A stretch of 8,931 nucleotides of DNA from the NCBI GenBank assembly GCA_030594025.1, contig JAUVFY010000048.1:1-8931 (forward strand), written 5' to 3'. Origin of the DNA: Deltaproteobacteria bacterium. GTDB lineage: Bacteria; Desulfobacterota; GWC2-55-46; JAUVFY01. The translations under genes were made by a program, and so were the position numbers. Shown piece after piece: positions 7,195 to 8,931 of the stretch (positions are counted from its first letter, which is position 1; the number at the start of each line of letters is the position of its first letter). The notes below the pieces were generated by a model. It was not told the origin of the DNA and made no database searches. It was given only the letters and a program-made list of their open reading frames with translations.

Positions 7195-7239
7195 ATCTGA
7201 GTTTTTTAATTCAAAAGAAAAGTTCTCAAGAAACGGCCA

Positions 7240-7286
7240 GTGGCCGCCGTGGCTGCTATGGCCGCTATGGCCGCGCTATGGCTGCC
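7240..7286. repeat. Imperfect 9-bp tandem repeat spanning the end of the MalF-type permease gene
   Basis: On the plus strand five units follow each other: GTGGCCGCC (7240), GTGGCTGCT (7249), ATGGCCGCT (7258), ATGGCCGCGCT (7267, two bases longer) and ATGGCTGCC (7278). The permease stop codon TAG (7278-7276) spans the junction of the last two. The remainder lies in the 81-base gap before the next gene. GGCC-rich units of this kind may form by slippage. Confidence 0.7.
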
Positions 7287-8127
7287 TCCACAAGAGCCTC
7301 ACATAGAAGACACTTATCGCGCCGACGCACAGAAACACCACCATCGATATGGCCGAACCGTAACCGAACTGGAGCGTCTGGAAAAGAACCTTGTATGCGT
7401 ATATGGATAGCGTCTCTGTGGAGTTGGCCGGCCCGCCCCCGGTTAAAACGTATATCGCATCGAAGACCCGGAAGGCGTCGATGGTCCTGAAAAGAAGCAC
7501 AACGATTATTATGGGCATCAAAAGCGGTAGCGTAACCTTCCTGAACATAAAAAATGGCCCTGCCCCATCGACCCTGGCGGCATGGTAGAGCTCCCGGGGG
7601 ATTACCTGCAACCCGGCGGTCAGAAGGAGCGCCACGAAGGGTATGGTTTTCCATACGTCCATAAAAACTGCCGCGTTCATCGCCCACATGGTGCTTCCGA
7701 GCCAGTTCACTTTAAGGCCCAGAAGATAGTTAAAAAGGCCAAAGTCCGCGTTATACATCCACTCCCACATCTTTGCGGTAACCACCGTGGGGATTGCCCA
7801 GGGCACAAGCACCACCGCCCTCAGGACCCCCCTTCCCCTTATGGCACTGTTCAAGACAAGGGCCACACACATGCCCAGGACAAGCTCCAGTGTGACCGAG
7901 GTGACGGTGAAGTAGACGGTGTTTTTAAAGCTCGTGAAGAACCTCTCGTCGGTAAAAAGGAAGGTGTAGTTACCAAGGCCCAGGAAGGTCGAGGTCTCGA
8001 ATATGAGATGCCTTTTGTGGAGGCTGAGCCAGAATACGTATATGAGGGGATAGACCGTGACAAGTACCAGAACCACTGCGGCGGGCATTATGAAAGGATA
8101 TCCGCCCCTTTCGGTCTTAACGGTCAA
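7276..8127 (-). CDS. Carbohydrate ABC importer permease, MalF/UgpA type
   Basis: This 283-residue inner-membrane permease has about six hydrophobic segments (near 10-36, 68-93, 101-120, 150-172, 196-213 and 258-277) and the EAA loop ELYHAARVDG (179-188), continuing to VTLPLLMP (198-205). The absence of the long periplasmic loop of E. coli MalF groups it with UgpA/LacF/SugA-type permeases. The start is a TTG at 8127, chosen because a perfect GGAGG ends 7 bases upstream, within the end of the binding-protein gene, and because it keeps a normal N-terminus. It begins 2 bases after the binding-protein stop codon. The stop codon lies in a tandem 9-bp repeat and is in frame with the next permease gene. 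Confidence 0.94.
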   Translation of the reverse strand: MTVKTERGGYPFIMPAAVVLVLVTVYPLIYVFWLSLHKRHLIFETSTFLGLGNYTFLFTDERFFTSFKNTVYFTVTSVTLELVLGMCVALVLNSAIRGRGVLRAVVLVPWAIPTVVTAKMWEWMYNADFGLFNYLLGLKVNWLGSTMWAMNAAVFMDVWKTIPFVALLLTAGLQVIPRELYHAARVDGAGPFFMFRKVTLPLLMPIIIVVLLFRTIDAFRVFDAIYVLTGGGPANSTETLSIYAYKVLFQTLQFGYGSAISMVVFLCVGAISVFYVRLLWRQP

Positions 8128-8129
8128 CT

Positions 8130-8931
8130 CTATTCCTCCGCTTCGAGAATACGCTTCAATTGTCTGTCGATGTATTCAAGGGCTTCCTCCGGGCTCTTCA
8201 CGTCCGATATGACGGAGCTGAACTCCGGCTGAAGCACCTGGGTGATCATCATGTAGTAGGGGGAGACGGGCCTGGGCTTTGCCCTTTCAAAGACATCGTA
8301 AAGGCCCGTTATGAACGGTTGCGCCTGTTTTAGCTCAGTGTCCTCATAGAGGGACTTCCTCGTGGGTTTATAGCCCACTGTAAGGGCCATCCGTTTTTGC
8401 ACATCATAGGAGGTAAGGTAGTTTATAAGCTTCTCGGCCTCCGGCTGGTTCTCTGAAGACCTGTTTATCCCGAGCTGCCAGCCGCCCAGCGTGGGTGAGG
8501 ACTCACCACCTTCAAAGGCCGGAAGCGGCGCCACCCCCACCTTGCCCCTGACAGGGGAACCCTCCCTTTCGAAGATATTCCACGCATAGGGCCAGTTCCT
8601 CATGAAAAGTGCCCTGCCGTTTCCGAAGATGTGCCTCGTGGGCTCCTCGATGGCGGTCCTTACAAGCTCGGGGCTTACACCGTGTTTGTATATGAGGTCC
8701 CTCATGAAGGCCAGGGCAAAGGCGTTCTCATCCGCAAGCGCGCTGGGCCTTCCGTCCGTGAGTATCTCCCCGCCGTTACTCCATATAAATTCCATCACGT
8801 TGCATACGAGCCCCTCGTACTGTTTTCCCTGCCAGATAAAACCGTAAAGCCCCGGGGGCTCTGCCCCGGTAACCAGCTTCGCGGTACGTATGAGCTCGTC
8901 CCATGTCCGGGGCGGGGAAAACCCGTACTTA
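8130..8931 (-). CDS. Carbohydrate ABC importer solute-binding protein, N-terminus cut by window edge
   Basis: The visible C-terminal 266 residues belong to the extracellular binding-protein family 1 (COG1653, MalE/UgpB type). The readable frame starts at 8930; the signal peptide and first lobe, probably about 150 residues, are outside the window. Near the visible start GFSPPRTWDEL matches the xPPxTWDEL element of the family, followed by YGFIWQGKQYEGLVC and EFIWSNGGEI, elements I associate with trehalose/maltose-binding proteins; GGWQLGI and GYKPTRKSLY follow. The protein should capture a sugar outside the membrane and deliver it to the two permeases. It ends in TAG at 8130, and its last codons contain the ribosome-binding site of the next gene. 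Substrate assignment to trehalose rests on motif resemblance and on the downstream otsAB genes. Confidence 0.93.
   Translation of the reverse strand, partial: KYGFSPPRTWDELIRTAKLVTGAEPPGLYGFIWQGKQYEGLVCNVMEFIWSNGGEILTDGRPSALADENAFALAFMRDLIYKHGVSPELVRTAIEEPTRHIFGNGRALFMRNWPYAWNIFEREGSPVRGKVGVAPLPAFEGGESSPTLGGWQLGINRSSENQPEAEKLINYLTSYDVQKRMALTVGYKPTRKSLYEDTELKQAQPFITGLYDVFERAKPRPVSPYYMMITQVLQPEFSSVISDVKSPEEALEYIDRQLKRILEAEE
8135..8139 (-). promoter_or_regulatory. Strong Shine-Dalgarno site deciding a TTG start
   Basis: GGAGG reads on the minus strand from 8139 to 8135, exactly 7 bases before the TTG at 8127. It lies in the last codons of the binding-protein gene and is the strongest ribosome-binding site I see in the window, which justifies the non-ATG start. 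Confidence 0.85.

Noticed and set aside
7582..8232. Plus-strand open frame of 216 codons opposite the MalF-type permease and binding-protein genes.
   Set aside because: His- and Gly-rich composition without motifs, antisense to an intact permease; shadow of the real gene.
1..8931. CRISPR arrays, tRNA or rRNA genes, transposases, phage genes and attachment sites.
   Set aside because: I found no spaced repeat array, no recognisable RNA gene and no mobile-element protein; apart from short gaps the window is filled by the listed genes.

Overview
Every gene I can support lies on the minus strand, so the window is transcribed from right to left. GC content is moderate to high, Arg is often AGG and Ile often ATA, and non-ATG starts are common (TTG for one permease, GTG for otsB and for the cyclase). 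Long antisense open frames are shadows of the real genes. The gene families (MalEFGK-type sugar uptake, OtsAB, a PocR-GAF-GGDEF protein, a STAND-like ATPase) suggest a free-living bacterium, perhaps of a deltaproteobacterial or Nitrospirota-like lineage. That taxonomic guess is weak inference; no marker gene is present.

Right part (8931 to 5249): a carbohydrate ABC importer in the order solute-binding protein (N-terminus cut by the window edge), MalF-type permease, MalG-type permease, MalK/UgpC-type ATPase. Middle part (5197 to 2997): otsA followed by otsB with a 4-base overlap, giving trehalose-6-phosphate synthase and phosphatase. Only a 51-base gap, 30 bases of it pure A/T, separates the ATPase gene from otsA, so the six genes look like one operon for uptake plus synthesis of a compatible solute. 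Trehalose is the likeliest substrate; glucosylglycerol is the main alternative.

A 239-base gap (2758-2996) divides this operon from a second unit. It holds a TTGACA-type promoter candidate, a second perfect TATAAT box, a 13-bp perfect tandem repeat just upstream of that box's -35 position, and two copies of a bipartite AT-rich element. I see no convincing intrinsic terminator.

Left part (2757 to 1): a 522-residue cytoplasmic PocR-GAF-GGDEF diguanylate cyclase with intact active site and inhibitory site. An ATPase of the ATPase_2/AAA_16 type with a C-terminal winged-helix region follows, overlapping the cyclase gene by 11 bases and running off the left edge. This tightly coupled pair is the least explained part of the window and the best candidate for a little-described signalling module.
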